51,500 nucleotides of DNA from JAEHDI01 sp035455185 (GTDB taxonomy: Bacteria; Acidobacteriota; Terriglobia; Bryobacterales; Bryobacteraceae): assembly GCA_035455185.1 (NCBI GenBank), contig DATIFQ010000501.1, positions 1 through 51,500 of the forward strand. The letters are read 5' to 3'. Under the pieces are notes generated by a model that was not told where the DNA came from, did not search any database, and saw nothing but the letters and a program-made list of their open reading frames with translations. Shown here one piece after another: positions 7,567 to 15,415 of the stretch (position 1 is its first letter; each line of letters starts with the position of its first letter). The position numbers and the translations under genes are program-made.

Positions 7567-9441
7567 TTACGGTATAACCGGCAGCACGATATGCGAGGCG
7601 TGCTGCGGGTCGTGGTAGACGCTGTTTTCCGCAATCGCCCATCGACGGTTGTTATTAAGCGGCTCGCCAGTGTTTGGGTTCAGGTCGAAGCGCGGGAAGT
7701 TGCTGCTGGAGATATCGAGCCGGATACGGTGGCCTTTGCCGAAAACGAGGGAGGTCGGGTACATCTCGATGGTCACCTTCGTGATCTCTCCCGGCTGCAT
7801 CAGCTTCGAAAGCTCGACGGATTCTCGATAGCGGGCGCGGATGATGCCGTCGGCGACGTTGAGGTCCACGCCGGCGGGGAAGTCCCTGTTGGGCGGGTAA
7901 ACATCGACCAGTTTGGCGGTGAAGTCGGTGTCCGGCGCGTTCGAAGAAACCCAGAGGTTCACAATGAGGCGGCCGGTGACTTCCATCGGTGATTCCAGCG
8001 GATCGGTCTTGAAAACCAAGACGTCATTCCGTGCCGAGAGCGGCAGGGTATCCTTGCAGGACCAGAGTTCCTTGCGACACTTCTGGTCGGCCGCGCCACG
8101 GGGCATCAGCAGTCCTTCGGATGACACGTTGCCGCCGATCGTCGGCACCGGGTCTCGCGGATCGAAGAGATACCGCGTCGGAGGAGCCTGCACTGGCGGC
8201 GCCGCCGCCAGCCGTCCGCCGGTGTGAAGGTAGAACGATGTCGGCTTCGCCCTCGCCAACGGCCATTCGCGCTCGTCTCGCCACTGGCCGCCGACAAACA
8301 CCCGCCCTTCGGTCGTCTTATGCCCGTCGCCGCCTCCCATGACGAAGATGCGTACCGGGGTGTCGCGATCCACACCGTTGTCCGAACCCTTCAGCCACCA
8401 GTCGAACCAGCGCAAGCGCAGCGCGTTAAAGTCAATGGCCGCGTCCGGGCCGAATTCCGCTTCGCCGGCGAAACTGGCGGTCTGCCCGCCATGTGTCCAC
8501 GGGCCCATGATCAACCGCTGCGGGCTCTTCTTCGCGCGCGCGAGCTCCACGTAGTTCAGGTTGGCGACTTGCAGCCCCCAAGAGTCATACCAGCCGCTGA
8601 CGTGGTAGACGGGAATGTCCTTGTATTCGGCGATATGGCTCACGACGTCGGACCCGCAGTTCTTCCAGAACTCGTCGTAGTCGCCATGGCTCATTGCCTC
8701 GATAAGCCAGCTTTCATACTCCGGAGCAAAGCGCAGCGGCGTTGTTCCCGGACGGAGCGGCAGCGCTTTGATGTATTCGATGACGTGGTTTCGCAGGTCG
8801 GCGAGGGCGGCGCGGGTAGCGGGGTCGGAGGTCGGGTAGTGTTGCGGGACCGTCGGGCCGTAGCCTCCGCTGGGACTGTTGCCGAGGGAGAAGATCCAGT
8901 TGAAGAAACGCAGCTCGAAGGCGCCGTGGTGACGCACTCCGTACAGGCCGGGGTTGGACATCGAATCCACGGGGACCATCGCTGCGAGATACGGCGGGTT
9001 GCCCATTGCAAGCGCATGCTGGGTTCCTCCCGGATACGAAGTGCCGACGGTGCCGATCTTTCCGCTGAACCAAGGCTGCTTGCCAACCCACTCGGCGGTA
9101 TCGTAGCCATCGCGGACGTCGTCGCGATGGGGGAACCACTCTCCTTCCGAGCCGTAGCGCCCGCGCACGTTCTGGCCGATGGCGATGTAACCGCGCGGGA
9201 CGAAGTACGACGCCCAGGACTCGATCGTGTGGGAACCGTACGGCGTGCGCTCCAGAATGACTGGGAACTTGCCGGGAACCGGGACACCGTTGCGGGCAGG
9301 GAAGTAAATGTCCGTGCTGAGTCGTGCGCCGTCGCGCATCGGGACCATGACCTTCTTCGCCGTCACGATGTCGTACTGCGGTGTGGATTGGGCCGCGGCG
9401 AGGGCCGCAATCACGAGAAGGAAAGCAAGCCGTCCTGTCAT
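7567..9441 (-). CDS. Secreted CocE/NonD-family (X-Pro dipeptidyl-peptidase type) hydrolase
   Basis: The 624-residue protein has a short signal peptide (MTGRLAFLLVIAALAAAQ). The alpha/beta-hydrolase part contains VMVPMRDGARLSTDIY, the oxyanion region ERTPYGS, NVRGRYGSEG, and the nucleophile elbow GTSYPGG with Ser135. The acid and histidine are expected in the GWYDSWG and GPWTHGGQ regions. The C-terminal half, with DPLESPMEVTG and RLDISSSNFPRFDLNPNTG, is the jelly-roll domain of the CocE/glutaryl-acylase group. The family includes cocaine esterase, X-Pro dipeptidyl aminopeptidases and glutaryl-7-ACA acylases, so an exported peptidase or esterase is the safest call. It is divergent from the ornithine cyclodeaminase-family gene with a 95 bp gap that must hold promoters for both. 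Confidence 0.9.
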   Translation of the reverse strand: MTGRLAFLLVIAALAAAQSTPQYDIVTAKKVMVPMRDGARLSTDIYFPARNGVPVPGKFPVILERTPYGSHTIESWASYFVPRGYIAIGQNVRGRYGSEGEWFPHRDDVRDGYDTAEWVGKQPWFSGKIGTVGTSYPGGTQHALAMGNPPYLAAMVPVDSMSNPGLYGVRHHGAFELRFFNWIFSLGNSPSGGYGPTVPQHYPTSDPATRAALADLRNHVIEYIKALPLRPGTTPLRFAPEYESWLIEAMSHGDYDEFWKNCGSDVVSHIAEYKDIPVYHVSGWYDSWGLQVANLNYVELARAKKSPQRLIMGPWTHGGQTASFAGEAEFGPDAAIDFNALRLRWFDWWLKGSDNGVDRDTPVRIFVMGGGDGHKTTEGRVFVGGQWRDEREWPLARAKPTSFYLHTGGRLAAAPPVQAPPTRYLFDPRDPVPTIGGNVSSEGLLMPRGAADQKCRKELWSCKDTLPLSARNDVLVFKTDPLESPMEVTGRLIVNLWVSSNAPDTDFTAKLVDVYPPNRDFPAGVDLNVADGIIRARYRESVELSKLMQPGEITKVTIEMYPTSLVFGKGHRIRLDISSSNFPRFDLNPNTGEPLNNNRRWAIAENSVYHDPQHASHIVLPVIP

Positions 9442-9536
9442 GGGAGCCAGTGTATCTCTCCGTGCGGATTTTCACGTGGTAGACTTTCCGAAACGCAGCT
9501 CAGACCGAGCGCGCATTGGACGTCAAGGAGGGCACC

Positions 9537-10535
9537 ATGAAAGAACCAGAACGTGGCAAGGAGATCCTGTACCTCACCCGGCAAGAGGTGATCGACATCG
9601 GCCTGACCAAGAAGGACATCCTGGAACTGGTTCGGGCGGCGCTGACCGAGCACGGCAACAAACGCTGTGAGATGCCGGCCAAAATTGGCATCCATCCCTT
9701 GAGAGACACGCTGATGCACGCCATGCCCGCCTGGGTTCCAGCGCGCCAGGCCTGCGGAATCAAGTGGGCGGAATGCTTCCCCGACAACTACGAGAAGTAC
9801 GGCTTGCCGCAGACGAGCGGGCTGATGGTGCTGAACTCTCCGGAGACTGGCTGGCCCATCTGCATTCTTGACGCGATCTGGGTGACCGCCAAGCGCACGC
9901 CCGCCGTAACTGCGCTTGCCTGCGAGTCGCTGGCCCGGAAAGATACCGCGGTGGTGGGAATCGCCGGAGCGGGCGTGCAGGGCAGGGAACACGTGCTGGT
10001 GCTCCCTGAGGTCCTGCCGAAGCTGAAGAAGATCAAACTCTACGACAAGTTCCCGGAGGTTACGCGAAAGCTGATTGCTGACCTTCAGCCCGAGGTGCCC
10101 GGGGTCGAACTCGTGGAAGTCCCGGGTTTTGAGGAGCTGGTCCGCGGGTCGCTCGTCGTGGTGACAGGAACGGCGATCCTGATGGCGCCCGATCCGCAGA
10201 TCCGCGACGAGTGGGTGGAACCGGGGGCGTTCCTCGCGCCGGTGGACTTCGACAGCCTGTGGGAGTGGGCGACGTTTTCGCGAGCCGACAAGTTCCTGGT
10301 CGACAGTCTGGACGAGATGAAGTACTTCATGACGGTCGGCTATCTTCCTCACGGCCTGCCGCCTCTGCACGCCGAGATCGGGGAGGTGGTCGCGGGACTA
10401 AAGCCGGGGCGAGAACGCGACGACGAGCTGATCATCGACATGAACATCGGCATGGGCGTCGAGGACGTTGTGGTCGGACGGGAGATCTACCGGCGGGCAG
10501 TGGCGAGCGGCGCCGGAACCATCCTGCCACTGTGA
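9537..10535 (+). CDS. Ornithine cyclodeaminase / mu-crystallin family protein
   Basis: The 332-residue protein has the family arrangement: an N-terminal dimerisation part, PAKIGIHPLRDTLMHAMPAW with substrate-contacting residues, a DAIWVTAKRTPAVTALA segment, and the NAD-binding loop GIAGAGVQGREH followed by a Rossmann half. Relatives include ornithine cyclodeaminase, alanine dehydrogenase, ketimine reductase and N-methyl-alanine or sarcosine-type enzymes, and the exact reaction cannot be read from the sequence. The family is cytosolic and uses NAD(P). A strong Shine-Dalgarno (AAGGAGGG, 9525-9532) decides the ATG at 9537 against a TTG at 9516. The gene stands alone on the plus strand and converges on the symporter gene with only 12 bp between the stops. 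Confidence 0.85.
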   Translation: MKEPERGKEILYLTRQEVIDIGLTKKDILELVRAALTEHGNKRCEMPAKIGIHPLRDTLMHAMPAWVPARQACGIKWAECFPDNYEKYGLPQTSGLMVLNSPETGWPICILDAIWVTAKRTPAVTALACESLARKDTAVVGIAGAGVQGREHVLVLPEVLPKLKKIKLYDKFPEVTRKLIADLQPEVPGVELVEVPGFEELVRGSLVVVTGTAILMAPDPQIRDEWVEPGAFLAPVDFDSLWEWATFSRADKFLVDSLDEMKYFMTVGYLPHGLPPLHAEIGEVVAGLKPGRERDDELIIDMNIGMGVEDVVVGREIYRRAVASGAGTILPL

Positions 10536-10547
10536 AGACGCGCGGGC

Positions 10548-11744
10548 TCAGCTCTCGACCGGTACACGCTCCCAGCGGGCGATAACGGCAGTGGCGAGAC
10601 AGTTGCCGAGGACATTCACCGATGTTCGGGCCATATCCATCACTGCGTCGATGCCGAGCAGCACTGCGGCGCCCTCGATTGGCAACTGAAACGTTGCCAG
10701 CGTGCCGGCGAGAATCACCAGCGCGGCGCGAGGAACGCCGGCGACGCCCTTGCTTGTGAGCATCAGCGTCAGCATCATCAGTAGCTGCTGGCCGAGCGTC
10801 AGCTCGATGCCCGCCGCCTGTGCCACGAAAACGGAAGCCAGCGACAGGTAAAGCGTGCTGCCGTCGAGGTTAAAGCTGTAGCCGGTCGGGATGACGAAAG
10901 ACACGATGTGCTTCGGCACACCGAACCGTTCCATGTTCTCCAGAGCGCGGGGCAGGGCGGCTTCGCTGGATGCGGTCGAGAAAGCGATCAAGAACGGCTC
11001 CCGTGCGGCCCGGTAGAAGCGCCCGACCGGCACGCGGGCGATCGCCATCACGGCGCCGAGAACCACCACGACGAAAATCGCCTGCGTGGCGTACATCGTC
11101 AGGATGAGTTTGCCCAGCCCGAACAGCACGTCGAGTCCCTTGGAGCTGACGGTGACCGCCATAGCGGCGCAGACGCCGGCAGGCGCCAGCCACATCACGT
11201 AGCCGGTGTACTTGAACATCACCTCGGCGAGCGATTCGGCAAAATCCACCACCGGCTTCGCTTTGGCGCCAATGGCAGCGCAGGCAGTGCCGAACAGGAA
11301 CGCGAAGACAACAAGCTGGAGCACCTCACCGCGTGCCATCGCGTCAAACACGCTCGCCGGAAAGACGTGCTCCAGGAAATTGCCAAGGGTTGGCGGCTGC
11401 ACGGCAACAGTGCTTTCCGACGCGGTCCGCTCGAGTTTCATGCCCGCGCCGGGCTGGACGAGGTTGACGGCGGCGAGACCCAGGAACAGCGCGGCTGTGG
11501 TGACAATTTCAAAGTACACAAGGGCCTTAAGGCCGATCCGGCCCATCGCGCGGATGTTCCCCGTGCCGGCAATGCCGTAGACAAGGGTTCCAAACAGCAG
11601 CGGCGCGATGATCGACTTGATGAGCCGGAGGAAGATGTTGCTGACGGGCGCAAGGTTGAGGGCAAAGCCGGGAGCGAACAAGCCGAATGCAATGCCCACC
11701 GCCATTCCGATGAAGATCCAGGCTGTGAGTGAGATTTGTTTCAT
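10548..11744 (-). CDS. Dicarboxylate/amino acid:cation symporter (DAACS family)
   Basis: The 398-residue membrane protein has the length and motifs of GltP/DctA/GLT transporters. The N-terminal helices include NIFLRLIKSIIAPLLFGTLVYGI. A serine-rich re-entrant loop (FSTASSEAALPRALENMER) is followed by IPTGYSFNLDGSTLYL, containing the conserved sodium/substrate-binding NLDG. The second re-entrant loop has MMLTLMLTSKGVAGVPRA, and DAVMDMARTSVNVLGNCLA in the last helix carries the substrate-contacting Asp, Arg and Asn. It should import acidic amino acids or C4-dicarboxylates with Na+ or H+. It is the last gene of the xseB-ispA-tlyA-nadK operon, and its start overlaps the nadK stop by four bases. 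The substrate cannot be specified further. Confidence 0.92.
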   Translation of the reverse strand: MKQISLTAWIFIGMAVGIAFGLFAPGFALNLAPVSNIFLRLIKSIIAPLLFGTLVYGIAGTGNIRAMGRIGLKALVYFEIVTTAALFLGLAAVNLVQPGAGMKLERTASESTVAVQPPTLGNFLEHVFPASVFDAMARGEVLQLVVFAFLFGTACAAIGAKAKPVVDFAESLAEVMFKYTGYVMWLAPAGVCAAMAVTVSSKGLDVLFGLGKLILTMYATQAIFVVVVLGAVMAIARVPVGRFYRAAREPFLIAFSTASSEAALPRALENMERFGVPKHIVSFVIPTGYSFNLDGSTLYLSLASVFVAQAAGIELTLGQQLLMMLTLMLTSKGVAGVPRAALVILAGTLATFQLPIEGAAVLLGIDAVMDMARTSVNVLGNCLATAVIARWERVPVES

Positions 11745-12595
11745 CGCTCACCCCAGCGCAGTTTTTCGCGGAGCACGTCGAAGAACAGCATCCGGGGCGG
11801 ACGAATCAGGTGAATGTAGTGGCTAGAACTGCTGCAGATGACGCGGTCATCCCGCATGAGCGGCTCACCGACCTGGCCGTCGACGGTGAGATAGGTTTCA
11901 TTGTCATCACCGTGATTCCAGACACGGATGACGCTCGACTCCGGCACGATCACGGGACGGTTGGTGAGCATGTGCGGGCAAATGGGAGTGATGCACAACG
12001 CGCCGACGGACGGGAAGATAATCGGTCCGCCCGCCGAGAGCGAGTAGGCGGTGGAACCGGTCGGCGTGCTGATCACCAGGCCGTCGGCCTTGTAGTGACA
12101 GACGAAGTGGCCGTCCACGAATGCCTCCAGGTCGATCATGCGGGCGATCGAGGCCTTGGTGACAACCACGTCGTTGAGCGATTCATAACTCGAAACCGTT
12201 CGCTCGCCGCGTACCAGGTCGCAATGCAGCATGCGGCGCTTGCCGATGCGGTGCTCACCGCGGAGGGCCCGCTCCAGTTCCGGATAGAGTTCATCCGTCG
12301 AGATGGCGGTCAGGAACCCAAGACCTCCGAGGTTGACGGCGAACAGCGGGATCTCCCGCGCGGAAACGGCGCGGGCGGCTGCAAGCAAGGTGCCGTCGCC
12401 GCCGAGCACAACGACGAGATCGCAGCCCTCCGGAGTCTCCGCGCGGGAAAAACCATCGGTACGGCCCGCGTACGCCGCGGTGAACTCGTCGCAGCGCACA
12501 TGGAGGTCCCGGGAGGCCAGCCACTCGATGAGTGCCGGGACGATCGCGGACGCCTGGCGGACATTCGGTTTAGAGATGATTCCGATCGTCTTCAT
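11741..12595 (-). CDS. nadK: NAD(+) kinase
   Basis: About 284 residues. NadK phosphorylates NAD to NADP with ATP or polyphosphate in the cytosol. The signature GGDGTLL is at residues 65-71. NLGGLGFLT follows, with the second conserved block SYESLNDVVVTKASIARMI and the glycine-rich GLVISTPTGSTAYSLSAGGP, then CPHMLTNRPVIVP. All are standard for the family. The ATG at 12595 gives the usual N-terminus (MKTIGIISKP); an ATG at 12604 would add three residues. The start lies inside the 3' end of tlyA (26 bp overlap), so translation is probably coupled to tlyA. The stop overlaps the symporter start by four bases. The tlyA-nadK order is common in bacteria. Confidence 0.95.
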   Translation of the reverse strand: MKTIGIISKPNVRQASAIVPALIEWLASRDLHVRCDEFTAAYAGRTDGFSRAETPEGCDLVVVLGGDGTLLAAARAVSAREIPLFAVNLGGLGFLTAISTDELYPELERALRGEHRIGKRRMLHCDLVRGERTVSSYESLNDVVVTKASIARMIDLEAFVDGHFVCHYKADGLVISTPTGSTAYSLSAGGPIIFPSVGALCITPICPHMLTNRPVIVPESSVIRVWNHGDDNETYLTVDGQVGEPLMRDDRVICSSSSHYIHLIRPPRMLFFDVLREKLRWGER

Positions 12596-13325
12596 GCCGG
12601 GCATAGAGCAGAAATTCCTTGTTTCCTTCGGCGCCCAGAATCGGGCTGTTCATCAGGGTTGTCCGAAAGCCGAGCGCGCGCGCGGCACCTTCGACGCGGG
12701 CGCACGCGGCCTGGTGCAGTTCCGGATCACGGACGATGCCGCCCTTTCCGACTTCGCCGCGTCTAACTTCGAACTGCGGCTTGACGAGTATAACCATTTC
12801 GGCCTCTGCTTGCAGGATCGGGACCACCGCGGGCAGGATGAGCGTCACGGAAATGAAGCTCACGTCGCAGACCGCGAGGCCGGCGCGCTCGCCAATCTCC
12901 TCGAAGCGGAGGTATCGGGCGTTAATGCCCTCCCGGACAATGACACGGGTGTCGTTGCGAAGTCTCCAATCGAGCTGGCCGGAGCCGACATCGACCGCGT
13001 AGACACGGAGCGCGCCGCGCTGGAGCAGACAATCGGTGAAGCCGCCCGTCGATGCTCCGATGTCGAGGCAGACACGGCCGGTTACGTCGATGCCAAACCG
13101 ATCGAGAGCCGCTGCCAGCTTGATGCCGGCGCGGCTGACGTAAGGCAGACGCTCCACCAGTTCCAACCGGCATTGGGTGGAGACCGTCTGTCCCGGCTTG
13201 CCCGCCTTCTGTCCGTCAATCAGGACATGCCCCGCCAGTACCAGCGCCTTCGCTTTCTCGCGCGATTCGGCCAGACCGCGTTCCACCAGAAGCTGGTCGA
13301 GTCGCTGCCTGAAGACGAGTTTCAT
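12570..13325 (-). CDS. tlyA: TlyA-family rRNA 2'-O-methyltransferase
   Basis: The 251-residue protein joins an N-terminal S4 RNA-binding domain (residues about 5-65: LDQLLVERGLAESREKAKAL, then VLIDGQKAGKPG) to an FtsJ-like SAM methyltransferase. The SAM-binding loop is DIGASTGGFTD, followed by VYAVDVGSGQLDWRL, CDVSFISVTLILP and LVKPQFEV. TlyA methylates ribose 2'-O positions in 23S and, in some bacteria, 16S rRNA, and its loss can confer capreomycin resistance. It was formerly annotated as hemolysin A. The gene is the third of a minus-strand operon: its start overlaps ispA by four bases and its end overlaps nadK. Confidence 0.94.
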   Translation of the reverse strand: MKLVFRQRLDQLLVERGLAESREKAKALVLAGHVLIDGQKAGKPGQTVSTQCRLELVERLPYVSRAGIKLAAALDRFGIDVTGRVCLDIGASTGGFTDCLLQRGALRVYAVDVGSGQLDWRLRNDTRVIVREGINARYLRFEEIGERAGLAVCDVSFISVTLILPAVVPILQAEAEMVILVKPQFEVRRGEVGKGGIVRDPELHQAACARVEGAARALGFRTTLMNSPILGAEGNKEFLLYARHEDDRNHL

Positions 13326-14206
13326 GCCTTACGGTGGACGATCAGGTCGGCGAGCTCGCGGAGGCGCGCGGCGCGATCCCCGAACCTCTCGAGAACCCGG
13401 TGCGCGCTGAGACGTTCCTCCTCGGCCATGCGGTGAGATTCCTTGAGGCCGTAAACGGCAGGGAACGTGATCTTGTGCTGCTGTGCGTCCTTGCCGGCGG
13501 TCTTGCCGAGTGCTTCTGACGACTGCTCGACGTCGAGGATGTCATCCACGATCTGAAATGCCAGGCCGACGTGCTCGCCGTAGCAGGATAGGGCCTCGAA
13601 TTGCATGTCATCGGCTCCTGCGTAAATGGCGCCGATTCGCAGGCTGGCGCGGATGAGCGCTCCGGTCTTCGCGCGGTGGATGGTTTCGAGGAGTTTCGGT
13701 TCAGGGGCCTGGTGTTCGCCTTCCAGGTCGGCGACCTGTCCGGCGACCATTCCGCGTGGGGTGCCGGCGGCGGACGCAAGCTCCCGTACCATGCGTGCGC
13801 GGCGGTCGAGAGGTACCGTGCTGACGGAGGCGAGGACCTCAAATGCGCAGGTGAGCAGGGCGTCTCCGGCAAGGATGGCCATGGCTTCGCCGAAGACTTT
13901 GTGGCAGGTAGGCTTGCCGCGGCGGAGGTCGTCGTTGTCGAGCGCGGGGAGGTCGTCGTGGATCAGGGAATACGTGTGGACCATCTCGATCGCGCAAGAG
14001 GCGGCTTCGACGCCTTCGCATTGGCCGGAGACGGCGCGGGCAGCCTCCATGCAAAGGACGGGGCGAATCCGCTTGCCGCCGGCGAAGAGGCTGTAGCGCA
14101 TGGCGCGATGGATGATCGAAGGGGGCGTCGACTCGGCCGGTGTCCACCGGTCAAGCTCCGCGTCCACGAGGCGGATCTGCTCGGTGAGGTATTCGGACAG
14201 GATCAT
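13322..14206 (-). CDS. ispA: Polyprenyl (farnesyl/geranyl) diphosphate synthase
   Basis: The 294-residue protein is a trans-prenyltransferase. The first aspartate-rich motif, DDLPALDNDD, follows SLIH, with the six-residue spacing (DDxxxxD) typical of bacterial farnesyl diphosphate synthases. GGKRIRPVL precedes it, and the second motif is QIVDDILDVE, followed by LGKTAGKDAQQHKITFP. It condenses isopentenyl diphosphate with allylic diphosphates in the cytosol and feeds quinone, undecaprenyl-phosphate and hopanoid synthesis. The neighbour xseB overlaps by four bases upstream and tlyA by four downstream, the classic xseB-ispA linkage. Product length (C15 is most likely) is inferred from family context. 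Confidence 0.94.
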   Translation of the reverse strand: MILSEYLTEQIRLVDAELDRWTPAESTPPSIIHRAMRYSLFAGGKRIRPVLCMEAARAVSGQCEGVEAASCAIEMVHTYSLIHDDLPALDNDDLRRGKPTCHKVFGEAMAILAGDALLTCAFEVLASVSTVPLDRRARMVRELASAAGTPRGMVAGQVADLEGEHQAPEPKLLETIHRAKTGALIRASLRIGAIYAGADDMQFEALSCYGEHVGLAFQIVDDILDVEQSSEALGKTAGKDAQQHKITFPAVYGLKESHRMAEEERLSAHRVLERFGDRAARLRELADLIVHRKA

Positions 14207-14457
14207 TCGTTTTCGGGATGGAACGGTTCGGGCTGCACTTTGTCGTTGCGTTTGAGAAGGATTTCGACCCGCGACTCGGCCTCTTCCAACTGCTTGCGGC
14301 AGGTTTCGCTGAGGCCGACGCCTTTTTCGAAGAGGGCGAGAGCGCGTTCGAGCGGGAGGTCACCGGCTTCGAGTTCCTTGACGACCTTCTCCAGATCCTC
14401 GATACTCGCTTCAAAGCTGGCGAGGGGCTGCTTTTCCGGCTCGGGCGTCTTGGCCAT
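14203..14457 (-). CDS. xseB: Exodeoxyribonuclease VII small subunit
   Basis: The 84-residue protein matches XseB, the small helical subunit that binds XseA to form exonuclease VII, which degrades single-stranded DNA from both ends. The family core is visible: FEASIEDLEKVVKELEAGD, LPLERALALFEKGVGLSETC, and a coiled-coil end KQLEEAESRVEILL. Residues 11-70 form two helices, and the N-terminus is a short polar extension (AKTPEPEKQ). It is the first gene of the xseB-ispA-tlyA-nadK-symporter operon and overlaps ispA by four bases. xseA is not in the window. Confidence 0.95.
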   Translation of the reverse strand: MAKTPEPEKQPLASFEASIEDLEKVVKELEAGDLPLERALALFEKGVGLSETCRKQLEEAESRVEILLKRNDKVQPEPFHPENE

Positions 14458-14502
14458 CGCCTTATTTTAGCGAAGATGCCGGATTGTCGAGTTTAGTAAG
14501 CA

Positions 14503-14730
14503 TCAGCTTTCTGTTTCGAAGGCGCTTCTCGCAACGCCGCTCTGCCGGATGATGCTCATTAGCGTTCCTCGCTTCAGCTCGGCGTGGAGCGGAACAGGTA
14601 CGGTGACAGTGCTCCCCGCCGATCACCTCTGCATGACGCTGTGACTTCCCCGACTTCGGGCCTCCCTGAAACCATACCCCTCGAGGATGCGACACACCTC
14701 TGAGCCGGACAACGCCCTCAGTTTAGGCAA
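14503..14730 (-). pseudogene. hicA: HicA-type mRNA interferase toxin, interrupted by a nonsense codon
   Basis: From a TTG at 14730 overlapping the end of hicB, the frame reads MPKLRALSGSEVCRILEGYG, then FREARSRGSHSVMQR, then a TGA at 14625-14623 (codon 36). It resumes in the same frame with SAGSTVTVPVPLHAELKRG and TLMSIIRQSGVARSAF to a stop at 14503. This is a full-length HicA (75 codons): double-stranded-RNA-binding-like fold with the catalytic histidine in RGSH (His30). Only one base change (for example CGA to TGA) separates it from an intact toxin. HicA cleaves mRNA and is neutralised by HicB. As written the gene gives a 35-residue fragment, so the toxin is probably inactive. A sequencing error or readthrough is the alternative. 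Confidence 0.85.
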
Positions 14731-14959
14731 CGCGGACCTCAACCTGCGTTACCAAGACCTCCTGCCGGAGGCGATGCTCGACCTCGGATGGATCGGCGGT
14801 TTCGAAGAAAAGGGTCAGAGCTTCTACAAGGTTCGTCCGAGCCTCTTCGATCGTGTTCCCCTGGCTGGCGATGTCGAGCTCAGGACAAAGTGCGACGTAA
14901 ACATCATGCTCGCGCTCGATCACTGCGGTCACCCGACGTACTTGCTCCATAGGACTCAT
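14723..14959 (-). CDS. hicB: HicB-family antitoxin
   Basis: The roughly 78-residue protein has the HicB partial-RNase-H-like core. RRVTAVIEREHDVYVALCPE is followed by LDIASQGNTIEEARTNLVEA and LTLFFETADPSEVEHRL, ending in VLVTQVEVRVA. This is the typical short form found with HicA toxins of the MPKLRxLSG type. It should bind and block HicA and repress the operon. The reading frame is intact, whereas the hicA frame directly downstream (8-base overlap) has an internal stop. The start is uncertain: GTG 14968, ATG 14959 and ATG 14950 are all in frame and none has a clear Shine-Dalgarno. It lies between ridA and the xseB operon. Confidence 0.88.
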   Translation of the reverse strand: MSPMEQVRRVTAVIEREHDVYVALCPELDIASQGNTIEEARTNLVEALTLFFETADPSEVEHRLRQEVLVTQVEVRVA

Positions 14960-15014
14960 TGTAGACACAAGCCAAGCATTGGAGAACTACCAACGCGTCC
15001 GCATGTTGTCGCCG

Positions 15015-15398
15015 CTACATCCCGGCCCGCTTTGCCGTCACCTCGATCTCGATCTTTATACGAGGGTCGATGAGGCCGGCGACGAACATCGTGGCGGCGG
15101 GGCGAATGTCGCCAAGGTACTTGCGTAGAACCGGCCAGCAGAGAGGGAAGTCTTCCGCCTTCGGAAGGATGTACCGCATGCGGACCACATCGCGGAGCGA
15201 ACAGCCCGCCTCGGCGAGCGCCTGCTCGATGTTGCGGAAGCACTGCTCGGTCTGTTCGATCAGGTCGTCCGAAATCGTCATGGCGCGGTAGTCGAATCCG
15301 GTGGTGCCGGATACGAAGACCCAGTCGCCGTCAACCACGGCCCGGGAGAAACCGATCTCGGCTTCAAACGTAGAACCCGATGAGATAAGACGACGCAC
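15015..15398 (-). CDS. RidA family protein (YjgF/YER057c/UK114)
   Basis: The 127-residue product has the RidA fold signatures: GFSRAVVDGDWVFVSGTTGF, EQTEQCFRNIEQALAEAGCS, DVVRMRYILP, and the C-terminal RPAATMFVAGLIDPRIKIEI with the conserved arginine that binds the carboxylate of the imine. Archetypal RidA hydrolyses reactive enamines/imines released by PLP enzymes; this divergent version (LIDPRIKIEIE instead of L..P...VEIE) may belong to another Rid subgroup. GTG at 15398 is the start: AGGAG lies eight bases upstream and the N-terminus (VRRLISSGSTFE) aligns with the family. It follows the Ldh-family gene with 17 bp between them, on the same strand. Confidence 0.88.
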   Translation of the reverse strand: MRRLISSGSTFEAEIGFSRAVVDGDWVFVSGTTGFDYRAMTISDDLIEQTEQCFRNIEQALAEAGCSLRDVVRMRYILPKAEDFPLCWPVLRKYLGDIRPAATMFVAGLIDPRIKIEIEVTAKRAGM

Positions 15399-15415
15399 GG
15401 CGATTGCTCCTGAAA

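Noticed and set aside
8224..9540. A 438-codon plus-strand frame over the CocE-like gene
   Set aside because: The catalytic elbow and C-terminal domain of the CocE-like protein are on the other strand; this frame has only Arg/Ala/Val-rich sequence.
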